From DATKZH01 sp964475955 (GTDB lineage Bacteria; Planctomycetota; Planctomycetia; Pirellulales; Thermoguttaceae): a stretch of DNA of 64,000 bases. Location of the stretch: NCBI GenBank assembly GCA_964475955.1, contig CAYYZY010000015.1, positions 4,723 to 68,722 on the forward strand. Reading direction: 5' to 3'. The notes beneath the pieces are model-generated. The model was not told the origin of the DNA and searched no databases. It worked only from the letters and a program-made list of their open reading frames with translations. The first letter of the stretch is position 1, and each line of letters opens with the position of its first letter. Of this stretch, positions 24,885 to 32,771 are shown piece by piece. The position numbers and the translations under genes are program-made.

Positions 24885-25888
24885 GGCGTGTCGGAATGCG
24901 AGGGGGGAACGTCGGGGGAGTGAGACGGCGGGGAGCCGGCCCGCCCGGCGATCGAGTAGTTCTTCATCTCGCGCTGCTGGTAGGCGATGATCAGTTCACC
25001 GAGGAACCCGATCGACATCAGTTGGCCGCCGAGCAGCAGGAGGGCGACGGAGTAGAGGGCCCAGGTGAGGTGTTCCTTGACGTGGAACGTCGCGCCGGAC
25101 CAACCTTCGGTCAGCCGCGACCACGACCAGAACCCGGCCAGGGCGAAGAGCCCCGCCAGCCCCAGCAGGAACGACGCCAACCCCAAGGTGCCCAGCAGGT
25201 GCTGCGGGCGCTGCCCGAAGCCGGTGAGGAACTTGACGGTCAACAGGTCCAGGAAGCCCTTGACGAACCGCGTCACGCCGTACTTCGAGCGGCCGAATTC
25301 CCGCGGCCGGTGCTCGACGACCACCTCGCCCACGCGGAACCCGCGCGCGGCGGCCAACACGGGCACGAAGCGGTGCAGCTCGCCGTAGAGGCGCACCTCG
25401 TCGAACACTTCGTGGCGATAGCACTTCATCCCGCAGTTGTGGTCGTGCAGGCGGACGCCGGTCAGTTTGCTGACCATCCAGTTGAACGCGCGCGAGGGGT
25501 AGACCTTGTGCCAGGGGTCGTGCCGGACCTTCTTCCAGCCGCTGACCACGTCGAGGTCCTTCTCCATCTCGGCGAGAAACTGGGGAATTTCTCGGGGGTT
25601 GTCCTGGAGGTCGGCGTCGAGCGTCATGATCAGCTCGCCCCGGGCGTCGGCGAAGCCGGCGCTGAGCGCCGCGGCTTTGCCGAAGTTGCGGCGGAACCGA
25701 ATCCCCCGCACCCGGGAATCCGCCTCGACCAGGCCCTCGATCGCCTCCCACGACCCGTCGCGGGAGCCGTCGTCGACGAAGATGACCTCGATCGCGTACT
25801 GGTGCGTCTCAGCCACCGCGCTCAACTCCTCGCGGAGTTCGGCCAGCGTATCGGCCTCGTTGAGCACCGGGATGACGATGGACAGCAT
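24881..25888 (-). CDS. GT2 family glycosyltransferase (polyprenyl-phosphate glycosyltransferase type)
   Basis: 335 aa from the ATG at 25888 (MLSIVIPVLNEADTLAEL). GT-A fold: FVDDGSRDGSW near residue 40, FRRNFGKAAALSAGF and the DADLQDNP metal-binding motif, then KVYPSRAFNW and FGRSKYG. Two C-terminal hydrophobic helices (LLGTLGLASFLLGLAGLFAL and ALYSVALLLLGGQLMSIGF) anchor it in the membrane. This is the architecture of DPM1/ArnC/GtrB-like enzymes that load a sugar on polyprenyl phosphate. Stop overlaps the next gene by four bases. Confidence 0.9.
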   Translation of the reverse strand: MLSIVIPVLNEADTLAELREELSAVAETHQYAIEVIFVDDGSRDGSWEAIEGLVEADSRVRGIRFRRNFGKAAALSAGFADARGELIMTLDADLQDNPREIPQFLAEMEKDLDVVSGWKKVRHDPWHKVYPSRAFNWMVSKLTGVRLHDHNCGMKCYRHEVFDEVRLYGELHRFVPVLAAARGFRVGEVVVEHRPREFGRSKYGVTRFVKGFLDLLTVKFLTGFGQRPQHLLGTLGLASFLLGLAGLFALAGFWSWSRLTEGWSGATFHVKEHLTWALYSVALLLLGGQLMSIGFLGELIIAYQQREMKNYSIAGRAGSPPSHSPDVPPSHSDTP

Positions 25889-26004
25889 CACGGGGTCAAA
25901 CCCTCCTTCGGCGCCGACTCGACCGCCTCGCGGGCGAAGGCCGGCGACGCACGTGCTAGGATGGGCGCAGGAACGACTTGTGCAATTCAGTGGCAGTGGT
26001 CGAT

Positions 26005-26069
26005 CGCAGCGAGCCCACGGTCGTGCCGATTCCGGGGGCTCGCTGCGCTCGACGCCGGGCCGGAATCGG
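26005..26069. repeat. Interlocked inverted repeats upstream of the GT2 gene
   Basis: Two perfect inverted repeats overlap in ABA'B' order: arm A CGCAGCGAGCCC (26005-26016) with A' (26036-26047), and arm B CCGATTCCGG (26026-26035) with B' (26060-26069). If transcribed this permits alternative hairpins or a pseudoknot. It lies 117 bases upstream of the GT2 ATG and 24 bases from the second MITE-like copy. Confidence 0.55.
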
Positions 26070-26093
26070 CCAGTCCATTCATGCGCGGGGCCT

Positions 26094-26229
26094 AGTACTA
26101 CAGCGCAAGATCGACCCACGGCCGACTTCGACGTGAAGCGGGGCAAAACGCGTCATCCACTTTGGCAAATCTGGACACCGCTCCAGGCTGCCGAATCCCG
26201 CGTCCAAGTCGAACCTGCGCTGTCGTACT
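26094..26229. mobile_element. MITE-like element, copy 2 (136 bp)
   Basis: Same element as at 15371-15505 and in the same orientation; its left inverted repeat has one change (AGTACTACAGCGCA) while the right one is intact. Its right end abuts the nucleoside-diphosphate kinase gene so closely that the stop codon of that gene (bases 26228-26230) is made partly by the repeat, so insertion may have altered the protein's C-terminus. Confidence 0.75.
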
Positions 26230-26974
26230 AGACGGCGTCCTCCTCTTCTTCATTGATCAAATACTTGGCGACCACGGAGTTCACCGTGCACGCGGCGGGC
26301 ACGCCGCGCGACAGGAGCCGCAACGCCTCCAGGTCGGAAGCCCAGGCCAGGTTCCCCGGGGCCAGGAAGGCCCGGCTCCCCGGCTCCAGCGTGGTGACGA
26401 CTTTCCCTTCGGGCGTGTAGTAGTAATGGTCGTCGGAGCGCTCGACGGCGTACGGGCGCATGGAGGGGACGATGTCGCAGGGCTGGAACCAGAGCTTGAT
26501 CTCGCGTTCGGCCTCCTCCGGACTGGCCGACGCGTGAACCAGGTTGTCGAGCCGGTCGCCGACGATCTCCCCCTCCGGGTTGCGCACGGGGACCACGGTC
26601 CCGAGGGCGCGGATCGTGCCCGGCGCCTGAACGCGCGCATTGTGCGGGTTGGTGGGGCCGGCGATCTGGCGTGTGCGGCTCACGGCCTCCACCCCGCAGT
26701 AGACGATCGCCACCACCCTTCGCTTCTCGGGCTCGTCCGGATAGTGAACGTGGCCGAGGATGTACTCGATCAGCGCCGGGAAGAAGGGCTTCCCATGGTG
26801 CTCGGCGTAATGCTCCTGGGCAAGCCTTTTCGTGACGTGCACGATCTTCGAGCCGGCGAAACGCAAGCCGGCGTGGAATTCGGAGAACTGCGACAGGATG
26901 TACCCCGTCAGGGAGACCTTCAACGCATCGGGCTTGATCAGCACCAGCGTCAACTCGGCTCCGTGCAAATCCAT
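26228..26974 (-). CDS. ndk: Nucleoside-diphosphate kinase, long form
   Basis: 248 aa from the ATG at 26974 (MDLHGAELTLVLIKPDAL), supported by AAAGG upstream; ordinary NDKs are about 140 aa. It transfers the gamma phosphate of ATP to NDPs through a phospho-His. The N-terminal TLVLIKPDALK strand, the NPHNARVQAPGTIRALG segment and the active-site region NLVHASASPEEAEREI, with the catalytic His, are present. An insert (VVPVRNPEGEIVGD) precedes the active site, and about 90 extra residues follow it (from VERSDDHYYYTPEGK). Bifunctional or regulatory use of the tail is unknown. The stop lies in the end of a MITE-like repeat. Confidence 0.85.
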   Translation of the reverse strand: MDLHGAELTLVLIKPDALKVSLTGYILSQFSEFHAGLRFAGSKIVHVTKRLAQEHYAEHHGKPFFPALIEYILGHVHYPDEPEKRRVVAIVYCGVEAVSRTRQIAGPTNPHNARVQAPGTIRALGTVVPVRNPEGEIVGDRLDNLVHASASPEEAEREIKLWFQPCDIVPSMRPYAVERSDDHYYYTPEGKVVTTLEPGSRAFLAPGNLAWASDLEALRLLSRGVPAACTVNSVVAKYLINEEEEDAV

Positions 26975-27118
26975 GTGCGAACCTTTTCGAGAGATTCGGG
27001 CCCATCGAACAATCGCCGGTTCGTGCGTCCCGCCCGCCCAGGGCCATGGCCCGAACCGGCGCGCGCTATTATCGTGCGCCGCTCTCCGCCCGCAAGGGGT
27101 ACGAAACCCCTCTGCGCC

Positions 27119-27152
27119 GGTGCCATGCCCACGCAAGCGTGGGCATGGCACC
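27119..27152. terminator. Perfect hairpin after pyrF (REP-like or terminator)
   Basis: A perfect 16-bp inverted repeat GGTGCCATGCCCACGC / GCGTGGGCATGGCACC with a two-base loop begins five bases after the pyrF stop. No T-run follows on the minus strand, so it may be a dispersed palindromic repeat that also ends or stabilises the pyrF transcript. Confidence 0.6.
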
Positions 27153-27156
27153 GGGC

Positions 27157-28089
27157 TCAATCCCCGGCCAGTTTCCCTGCGGGCGTATCGGCACGCAACT
27201 CGTCGGTCATGCGGCGCGTGGCCGCCGCCACGGCCTCTCGCCATCGCGAGGGGCCGAACTCCGCGGCGTACGGTTCCCGCCGGTGGGCGAAGATGATGCC
27301 CCGCGAGCTGTTGACGACCGCCCCCAGCCCGTCGGCGTCGAACGCTCCGCCGACGTCGCGCGCAGTCGCCCCCTGGGCCCCGAAGCCGGGGACGAGGAAC
27401 CAGGCATGGGGCATCTCGGCCCTAACTTCTTGCAGTTGCTCGGGATACGTCGCCCCCACCACGGCGCCGACCGCCCCGTACCCGCAGTGGCCCGCCGTAT
27501 TCTCCGCCAGCCTTTCCACCTGCCGGGCCACGTGCCGGTAGACGGGCAGCCCCTCGGCCACCAGGTCCTGAAACATGCCGCCGCCCGGATTGGAGGTCTT
27601 CACGAGCACGAACAGCCCGGCCGCCCGTTTCGTGGCCATCTCGACGAACGGTTGCACGCTGTCCTCGCCCAGGTAGGGGTTGACGGTGATCGCGTCGGCA
27701 CCCCAGGCGCTTCGGCCCTCGCGGCCGAGAAGGCCGTCGGCGTAGGCGGCGGCCGTCGAGCCGATGTCGTTCCGCTTGGCGTCGAGGATCACCAGAAGGC
27801 CCGCCTCCTGGGCGTATCGGATCACCTCGGCCAGCACGGTCATGCCGGGCGGCCCAAGCTGCTCGAAGAACGCCGCCTGGGGCTTCACCGCGGCGACCAA
27901 CGGGGCCACCGCGTCGACCACCCCCCGGCAGAACGCGCCGACGGCGGCCGCCTTCTCCGAAAGGCCCGGATCGTCGCCGCGCGGCATGAGCGGCTCCGGC
28001 AGCAGTTCCACGCGGGGATCGAGCCCCACGAGCACGGGGTTGCCGCAACGCTTCACGGCTGCGGCAAGCAAGTCGGCAAAACAGAGCAC
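27157..28089 (-). CDS. pyrF: Orotidine 5'-phosphate decarboxylase, type 2
   Basis: 310 aa from a GTG at 28089 with AAAGGA eight bases upstream. Catalyses OMP to UMP, last step of pyrimidine synthesis. The catalytic DAKRNDIGSTA motif marks the longer class 2 enzymes; VGLDPRVELLP at the N-terminus and the phosphate-binding NSSRGI near the C-terminus agree. Transcribed with ndk downstream (182 bases between), so two nucleotide-metabolism genes are adjacent. Confidence 0.95.
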   Translation of the reverse strand: MLCFADLLAAAVKRCGNPVLVGLDPRVELLPEPLMPRGDDPGLSEKAAAVGAFCRGVVDAVAPLVAAVKPQAAFFEQLGPPGMTVLAEVIRYAQEAGLLVILDAKRNDIGSTAAAYADGLLGREGRSAWGADAITVNPYLGEDSVQPFVEMATKRAAGLFVLVKTSNPGGGMFQDLVAEGLPVYRHVARQVERLAENTAGHCGYGAVGAVVGATYPEQLQEVRAEMPHAWFLVPGFGAQGATARDVGGAFDADGLGAVVNSSRGIIFAHRREPYAAEFGPSRWREAVAAATRRMTDELRADTPAGKLAGD

Positions 28090-28128
28090 CGATCCATTCC
28101 TTTCGAGAAGACGAGAAGAACCGTTCCT

Positions 28129-29427
28129 TCACGACGGGTTCTCGTACCAAAACACGCCGAGCCCCTGCTGGCCCGCGCCGGGCATCGGCTGGCTTTCCTC
28201 GCAGGCAAGCACGTCGAGGTCGCCGTCGCCGTCGAGGTCCAACAGTTCCATGCGGTCGAACTTGATCCCGGCCGGCCCGCTGATCTCGTGGGCGGTCCAC
28301 GTCTCTTCCGCCGGGGCCCTGTCGTAGGAGAGCCAGACCACGCCCGACCGGCCGTCCCGCGCGTTCTCACAACTGACCACCAAATCGAGCGTGCCGTCGC
28401 CGTCCACGTCGCCCGACTCCACGGCCTTGCCCGTGCCCATGTGCTCGGGCATCGCGATCGCGTGCGGCTTCCAGGCGTCGGCCGGATGCGGTGCAGGGCG
28501 AAACCAGAGCAGGCCGTTGTCCCGCGTGGCGCAGAGCACGTCGCGGGCGCCGTCGGCGTCGAGGTCGGCGTCGAGGTCGGCGAGCGTGAGAAACATCACC
28601 TCGTGGTCTCGGCCCCCCACGAGGTGGCTCTTCCACGGCCCGGCCTCGGCGAGAGGGGTGCCGGGGTTTTCCAGCCAACGGCACCCGCGCCCGGGGCCCT
28701 TGCGGTCGGAGACCAGCACGTCGGCGTCGCCGTCGCCGTCTACGTCGACCGTGCGGAGCGACATCACCCAGCCGGCCGGCGAGATCGCGTGCCACTTCCA
28801 CTGGTCGAGCCGGCGCGGATTGGCGGGCGCCTGCCACCATCCGATTTGGCAATCGGCCCCCTTGCCGGCCGCGACCAGGTCGACGCCGTGCCGGCCGTCG
28901 AGCTGCACCGGCGTGCAGAACATCCACATCATGCGTTTCGCGGAAGCCGGAATCGCCTCGGTCGTCCACTGCGCCGGGTCGAGGTAGGCGGCGGGGTCCT
29001 TCGGGGCCCAATGGACGAACATCGTGCGGGTCTTGCCTTCGCAGGAGCTGACCACGTCGGTCCGGCCGTCGCCGTCGAGGTCAACAAACACCGCGTCTTC
29101 GACGTTCGGCGTACGGCCGACCATCACGGCCGGCCAGCGCCGCCTCGCGGCCTCGGGCCCGGGATGCAGATAGACTCTCGTGATTCCCCCTTGCTCCCAG
29201 CCGGTGACCACGTCGGGCCGCCGGTCGCCGTTGACGTCGGCAAGGCGCACGCCGTCGGCCCCTCGGGACCCGTCGTCGATCACGTGCCGGGGCCACGGCC
29301 GCCCCCGGGAAGGGGCCGCGGCCCAAGCGACCTGGGTGAAGACGAGGCACGTCAGGCAGGCCGCCGCGAGATGCCTCGGGCGGGGCGCGTGCCGTCGCCT
29401 GCACCGTGCAGTTGAACCTACGATCAT
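28129..29427 (-). CDS. Secreted FG-GAP/VCBS repeat protein
   Basis: 432 aa from the ATG at 29427 (MIVGSTARCRRRHA). Signal peptide ending near VAWAAA. Repeats with Asp-rich calcium loops: DVNGDRRPDV, DLDGDGRTDV, DVDGDGDADV, DLDADLDADGARDV, DVDGDGTLDLV and DLDGDGDLDV. Predicted seven-bladed propeller, extracellular. Similar in type to the protein at 18.3 kb but with a different blade order. Function unknown; these often accompany polysaccharide- or adhesion-related genes in planctomycetes. Confidence 0.85.
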   Translation of the reverse strand: MIVGSTARCRRRHAPRPRHLAAACLTCLVFTQVAWAAAPSRGRPWPRHVIDDGSRGADGVRLADVNGDRRPDVVTGWEQGGITRVYLHPGPEAARRRWPAVMVGRTPNVEDAVFVDLDGDGRTDVVSSCEGKTRTMFVHWAPKDPAAYLDPAQWTTEAIPASAKRMMWMFCTPVQLDGRHGVDLVAAGKGADCQIGWWQAPANPRRLDQWKWHAISPAGWVMSLRTVDVDGDGDADVLVSDRKGPGRGCRWLENPGTPLAEAGPWKSHLVGGRDHEVMFLTLADLDADLDADGARDVLCATRDNGLLWFRPAPHPADAWKPHAIAMPEHMGTGKAVESGDVDGDGTLDLVVSCENARDGRSGVVWLSYDRAPAEETWTAHEISGPAGIKFDRMELLDLDGDGDLDVLACEESQPMPGAGQQGLGVFWYENPS

Positions 29428-29665
29428 GGGCTTTCGCCTCGTTTCAAAGTAAAGCTGGAAAGAAGACGACTCGCGCAGGGCCCCCTGCGGCGCGAGTCCC
29501 GCAAGACAGCCTCCGCTCAATCGACAGCCTACCCGACGACGGCTGCCTTTGCCAGCCTGCCCGTCCGGCCGGCATTCTGCGGAATAAACCGGGCCGGTCG
29601 GAGATCGTGAATACCGGCGACGTTCGCGGGGCCACGATCACAACGGGGCCGTGGGAGGAAGATCC

Positions 29666-30034
29666 ATGAGATGGCTGGCGCTGGCGGCGGTGTTTGCACT
29701 CGGGTGTGGTGTGGAGAGCCAACGTTCGATGCTCCGCGTGCTCTCGGAGCAGACCTCGCTGGCCACGATCATCCTGACCGTCACGGAAGTCAAGGACTAC
29801 GTGCCCGAGGAGCCGCCCGGTTACGGCGAGCGGGTCGCCCGGGCCTTTCGCACCTCGATCGAGGCGCTGGTCCGCGTGGGGCAGGAGGTCTCGATCGCGA
29901 TCGTGGCGCTGGCGCCCTGGCTCGGCGTGCTGCTGGTGCTGGCGTTGGTGCTGTGGCTCCTCTGGCGGCTCGTCCGGCGCTTCTGCCGCGGGAAGCCGAT
30001 CCAGGCCGAAGTGGTCGCGCAGTCACAGGTATGA
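29666..30034 (+). CDS. Short DUF4349-like lipoprotein
   Basis: 122 aa; GGAGG lies seven bases before the ATG. The N-terminus MRWLALAAVFALGCG has a lipobox with Cys14. The rest reads like the C-terminal end of DUF4349 proteins: TIILTVTEVKDYVPEEPP, a GERVARAFRTSIEALVRVGQ helix, then one membrane helix (VALAPWLGVLLVLALVLWLL) and a basic tail. Full DUF4349 proteins are about 250-350 aa, so the central part is missing while the frame and signals remain intact. It may be a functional short form or an internal deletion product. Confidence 0.6.
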   Translation: MRWLALAAVFALGCGVESQRSMLRVLSEQTSLATIILTVTEVKDYVPEEPPGYGERVARAFRTSIEALVRVGQEVSIAIVALAPWLGVLLVLALVLWLLWRLVRRFCRGKPIQAEVVAQSQV

Positions 30035-30047
30035 TAGGGAAGAAGGT

Positions 30048-30165
30048 AGTCTCGCAAAGGCGCCAAGGCGTGAAGAAGGGAAGAAGCGAAGGAGTCGGCA
30101 GGACGAGATGGTTGTCCTTCATCTTCCTTCGCGCCTCTGCGCCTTGGCGAGATCTCTTCCTGCAA
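30048..30165. repeat. Imperfect inverted repeat of the TCTCGC-AAGGCGC type
   Basis: TCTCGCAAAGGCGCCAAGGCG at the left is mirrored by CGCGCCTCTGCGCCTTGGCGAGA at the right, with GAAGAAGGGAAGAAGCGAAGG and its rough complement between. Sequences of this kind are dispersed intergenic repeats in many planctomycetes. It follows the lipoprotein gene and precedes the palindrome at 30244. Confidence 0.55.
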
Positions 30166-30243
30166 GACACGCGCGCAGCGTGCGCAGAAGTCGTAGTCCG
30201 GCAATCTACGGACCGCGCAAGGGACCACGGCCGCGACGCAGCC

Positions 30244-30266
30244 GTGGGGCACGTTGCCAACGTGCC
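30244..30266. repeat. Short palindromic repeat GTGGGGCACGTTGCC..., copy 2
   Basis: Second copy of the repeat at 19573-19595 (one base different). A related partial unit (ATGCCCCACGTATCGTGCCCC) follows immediately. Confidence 0.65.
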
Positions 30267-30321
30267 CGGCACGATGGAATCATGCCCCACGTATCGTGCC
30301 CCACGTGATGCCCTCGGCACG

Positions 30322-31680
30322 TCAGAGTTCCTGCGTGAGGCCCGGCTGCGGGCAGGGGTAGATGCCGTCGGGGCCGTCGTGGATGGGGGCGGGGGTGTCG
30401 AAGCTGAGGTTGTCGACGTCGTCGATGTACTGGAAGTCGGACTGCATCACCTGGTCCCAGGTGACCTCCTTGCCCATGTGGGTTGCCGCCCGGCCCATCA
30501 GCGCGGCGATTTCGGCCTCGCCGGCGCGGTGGGCCTCGTTGTGCGGCTTGTCCTGGCGGATGGCGTCCAGAAGCAACTGCCATTCGACCACGTACGGGTT
30601 CGGATCGGGCCGGCCGAACTCCCAGACCAGGTTCTCCTTGGCCATGTCGTGGCCCTTGTAGATCCGCGTGTTGGGCTGGGCCAGGGTCGCCATGAGCACG
30701 GCGGAGCCCTTCGAGCCGTGGGCGTAGTCGGCGTAGGTGTTCCAGCAATTGGCCATGTGCCGCGAGAAGGCGAACAGCTTCGTGCCGTCCGGAAATGTGT
30801 ACTCGACGGTGTAGTGGTCGAAGTAGTTCCCCGCCTGCTCGTAGCAGCGGCCGCCCATCCCCTGGGCCTTGACCGGCCAGGCCCCCTTGGTCCAGCAGGC
30901 GACGTCGACGTTGTGGCAGTGCCAGTCGATGAAGAAGCCGGAACAGAGCCAGTTGAAGCGCGACGCGTTGCGAAGCTGGAAGACCATCTCGCTTTGGTCC
31001 TTGGGCCGGCGCGGGCAGTGGACCGGCCCGTGTACGCGGTAGATCCGCAGCGTGTGCAGGTCGCCGATGGCCCCGTCGTGGATGCGCCGGATCACCTCTT
31101 CGCGCGCCTCGGAGTGGCGCCACATAAAACCGACGGCGACCTTCAGCCCCTTCTTCTCGGAAAGCTCCGCCGCTTTGAACCAGCGCCGGCAGGCGGGCGG
31201 GTCGGTGGCGAACGACTTCTCGGCGAACACGTTGACGCCGCGATTGACCGCGTACTCAAACATCATCGGCCGGAAAGCGGCGTGGGTCGTAAGCAGCACC
31301 ACGTCGCCGGGGTCGAGCGAGTCGATCGCGTGCTTGTAGGCGTCGAACCCGATGAACTGGTGATCGGGGCTCACGTTGACTTTGTCGGGGGCGACGTTGG
31401 TCAGCCGTTTGAGGCTCCCCTGGAGGCGGTCGTCGAACAGGTCGGCCATGGCGTGGAGTTTGACCGGCCCGCCGATGGTCGCGAAGGCGTTGGCCACGGC
31501 GCCCGTTCCGCGGCCCCCGCAACCGACCAGGGCGAGCTTGATCGTCGAATTCTCGGCCGCGTGACAGTACGGCACGGCCACCCCGGCCAGTGCCGACGCG
31601 CCCGCCACTTTACCCGAGGTCTTGAGGAACTGGCGGCGCGATTGCGAAGCGGTCGGCCGTTTCGTGGGGGACGGCTTCAT
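30322..31680 (-). CDS. Gfo/Idh/MocA family oxidoreductase, Tat-exported
   Basis: 452 aa from the ATG at 31680 (MKPSPTKRPTASQSRRQFLK). The twin-arginine motif SRRQFLKTSG and the hydrophobic stretch after it predict Tat export. A Rossmann fold follows (KLALVGCGGRGTGA, then MADLFDDR), with the AEKSFATDP motif holding the catalytic Lys and the C-terminal substrate domain (GFMWRHSEAR, DWHCHNVDVACW). These enzymes oxidise or reduce sugar derivatives with NAD(P). The gene starts 41 bases after the DAHP synthase stop and probably shares its transcript with the sulfatase upstream. Confidence 0.88.
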   Translation of the reverse strand: MKPSPTKRPTASQSRRQFLKTSGKVAGASALAGVAVPYCHAAENSTIKLALVGCGGRGTGAVANAFATIGGPVKLHAMADLFDDRLQGSLKRLTNVAPDKVNVSPDHQFIGFDAYKHAIDSLDPGDVVLLTTHAAFRPMMFEYAVNRGVNVFAEKSFATDPPACRRWFKAAELSEKKGLKVAVGFMWRHSEAREEVIRRIHDGAIGDLHTLRIYRVHGPVHCPRRPKDQSEMVFQLRNASRFNWLCSGFFIDWHCHNVDVACWTKGAWPVKAQGMGGRCYEQAGNYFDHYTVEYTFPDGTKLFAFSRHMANCWNTYADYAHGSKGSAVLMATLAQPNTRIYKGHDMAKENLVWEFGRPDPNPYVVEWQLLLDAIRQDKPHNEAHRAGEAEIAALMGRAATHMGKEVTWDQVMQSDFQYIDDVDNLSFDTPAPIHDGPDGIYPCPQPGLTQEL

Positions 31681-31721
31681 GGAGGGCTCCTTCGAGGGAG
31701 GAAGATGGTTGGGGACGGACT

Positions 31722-32765
31722 TCACTGCCACCGGCCGGCGGCCTCGAGCACGAGGCGTTCGGTGGTTTCCCAGTCGATGCAGCCGTCGGTGATCGACTGG
31801 CCGTAGACCAGATTGCCCGACGGCTGGGGAAACGGCTGGTTGCCTGCGGCGAGGTTGCTTTCGAGCATGGCCGCGACGATCGCGTCCGTGCCCGACTCGT
31901 GCTGCGCGAGCAGGTCGCGGAGCACGTCAGGTTGGCGATTGGGGTCTTTTTCGCTGTTGCCGTGGCTGCAATCGACGACCACGACCCGTTCGAGGCCGGC
32001 CTCGGCGAGCCGACGGGCGGTGTCGGCCACCTGCTCGGCGGAGTAGTTCGGGCCGCGGTCGCCCCCGCGGAGCACCAGGTGGCAATCGGGGTTGCCGGTC
32101 GTGGTGACGGCCGAGGCCACCCCGTCGCCGCTGATGCCGAAGAAGGTCTGCGGTTGGCGCGCGGCCTTGATGGCGTTGACGGCCGGGCTGATGGCGCCGG
32201 TCGTCGTGTTCTTGAATCCCAGCGGCATGGAGAGGCCCGAGGCCATCTGGCGGTGGGTCTGCGACTCGGTCGTGCGCGCGCCGATGGCCGACCAGCAGAT
32301 CAGGTCGGCGATGTACTGCGGCGTGATCGGGTCCAACAGCTCGGTGGCCGTGGGGACGCCAAGCGCGATCACGTCGCCCAGAAACCGGCGGGCGACGCGG
32401 AGCCCCTCGGGGATGTCGTCCGACCCGTCGAGCCGCGGGTCCATGACGAGCCCCTTCCACCCAAGCGTGGTGCGGGGCTTCTCGAAATAGCAGCGCATCA
32501 CGATCAGCACGCGATCTTCCACGCGATCGATCAGACGCCGCAGCCGCCCGGCGTACTCCAGGCCGGCCCGCGTGTCGTGAATGGAACACGGGCCGACGAT
32601 CAACAGCAGCCGGGGATCGCGGCGGCGGAAGACGTCGCGCACCTGTTGCCGCGCTTCGGCGACGAACTCCTCCTGCGCGCCGGCGCGCGGGATCTCGTGG
32701 AGCAACAGCGCCGGCGCCGGCAGCGGGATATTCGACGCGATGTTGAGATTCGTAACCTGTCGCAT
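31722..32765 (-). CDS. aroG: 3-deoxy-7-phosphoheptulonate (DAHP) synthase, class I
   Basis: 347 aa, full length for the AroF/G/H family. Condenses PEP and erythrose 4-phosphate, the first step of the shikimate pathway. Motifs: LLIVGPCSIHD (residues ~54-64), MRCYFEKPRTTLGWKG, the PLGFKNTTTG segment, LRGGDRGPNY and VVDCSHGNSEKD. Symbol is generic; aroF or aroH would be equally valid. It is oddly placed between a sulfatase (six bases upstream) and an exported oxidoreductase. No trp/phe leader is visible. Confidence 0.93.
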   Translation of the reverse strand: MRQVTNLNIASNIPLPAPALLLHEIPRAGAQEEFVAEARQQVRDVFRRRDPRLLLIVGPCSIHDTRAGLEYAGRLRRLIDRVEDRVLIVMRCYFEKPRTTLGWKGLVMDPRLDGSDDIPEGLRVARRFLGDVIALGVPTATELLDPITPQYIADLICWSAIGARTTESQTHRQMASGLSMPLGFKNTTTGAISPAVNAIKAARQPQTFFGISGDGVASAVTTTGNPDCHLVLRGGDRGPNYSAEQVADTARRLAEAGLERVVVVDCSHGNSEKDPNRQPDVLRDLLAQHESGTDAIVAAMLESNLAAGNQPFPQPSGNLVYGQSITDGCIDWETTERLVLEAAGRWQ

Positions 32766-32771
32766 TGCGTC

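Noticed and set aside
24183..26095. Plus-strand frames opposite the GT2 and membrane protein genes
   Set aside because: His/Glu/Arg-rich shadows; the minus-strand genes have clear motifs and a four-base coupled overlap.
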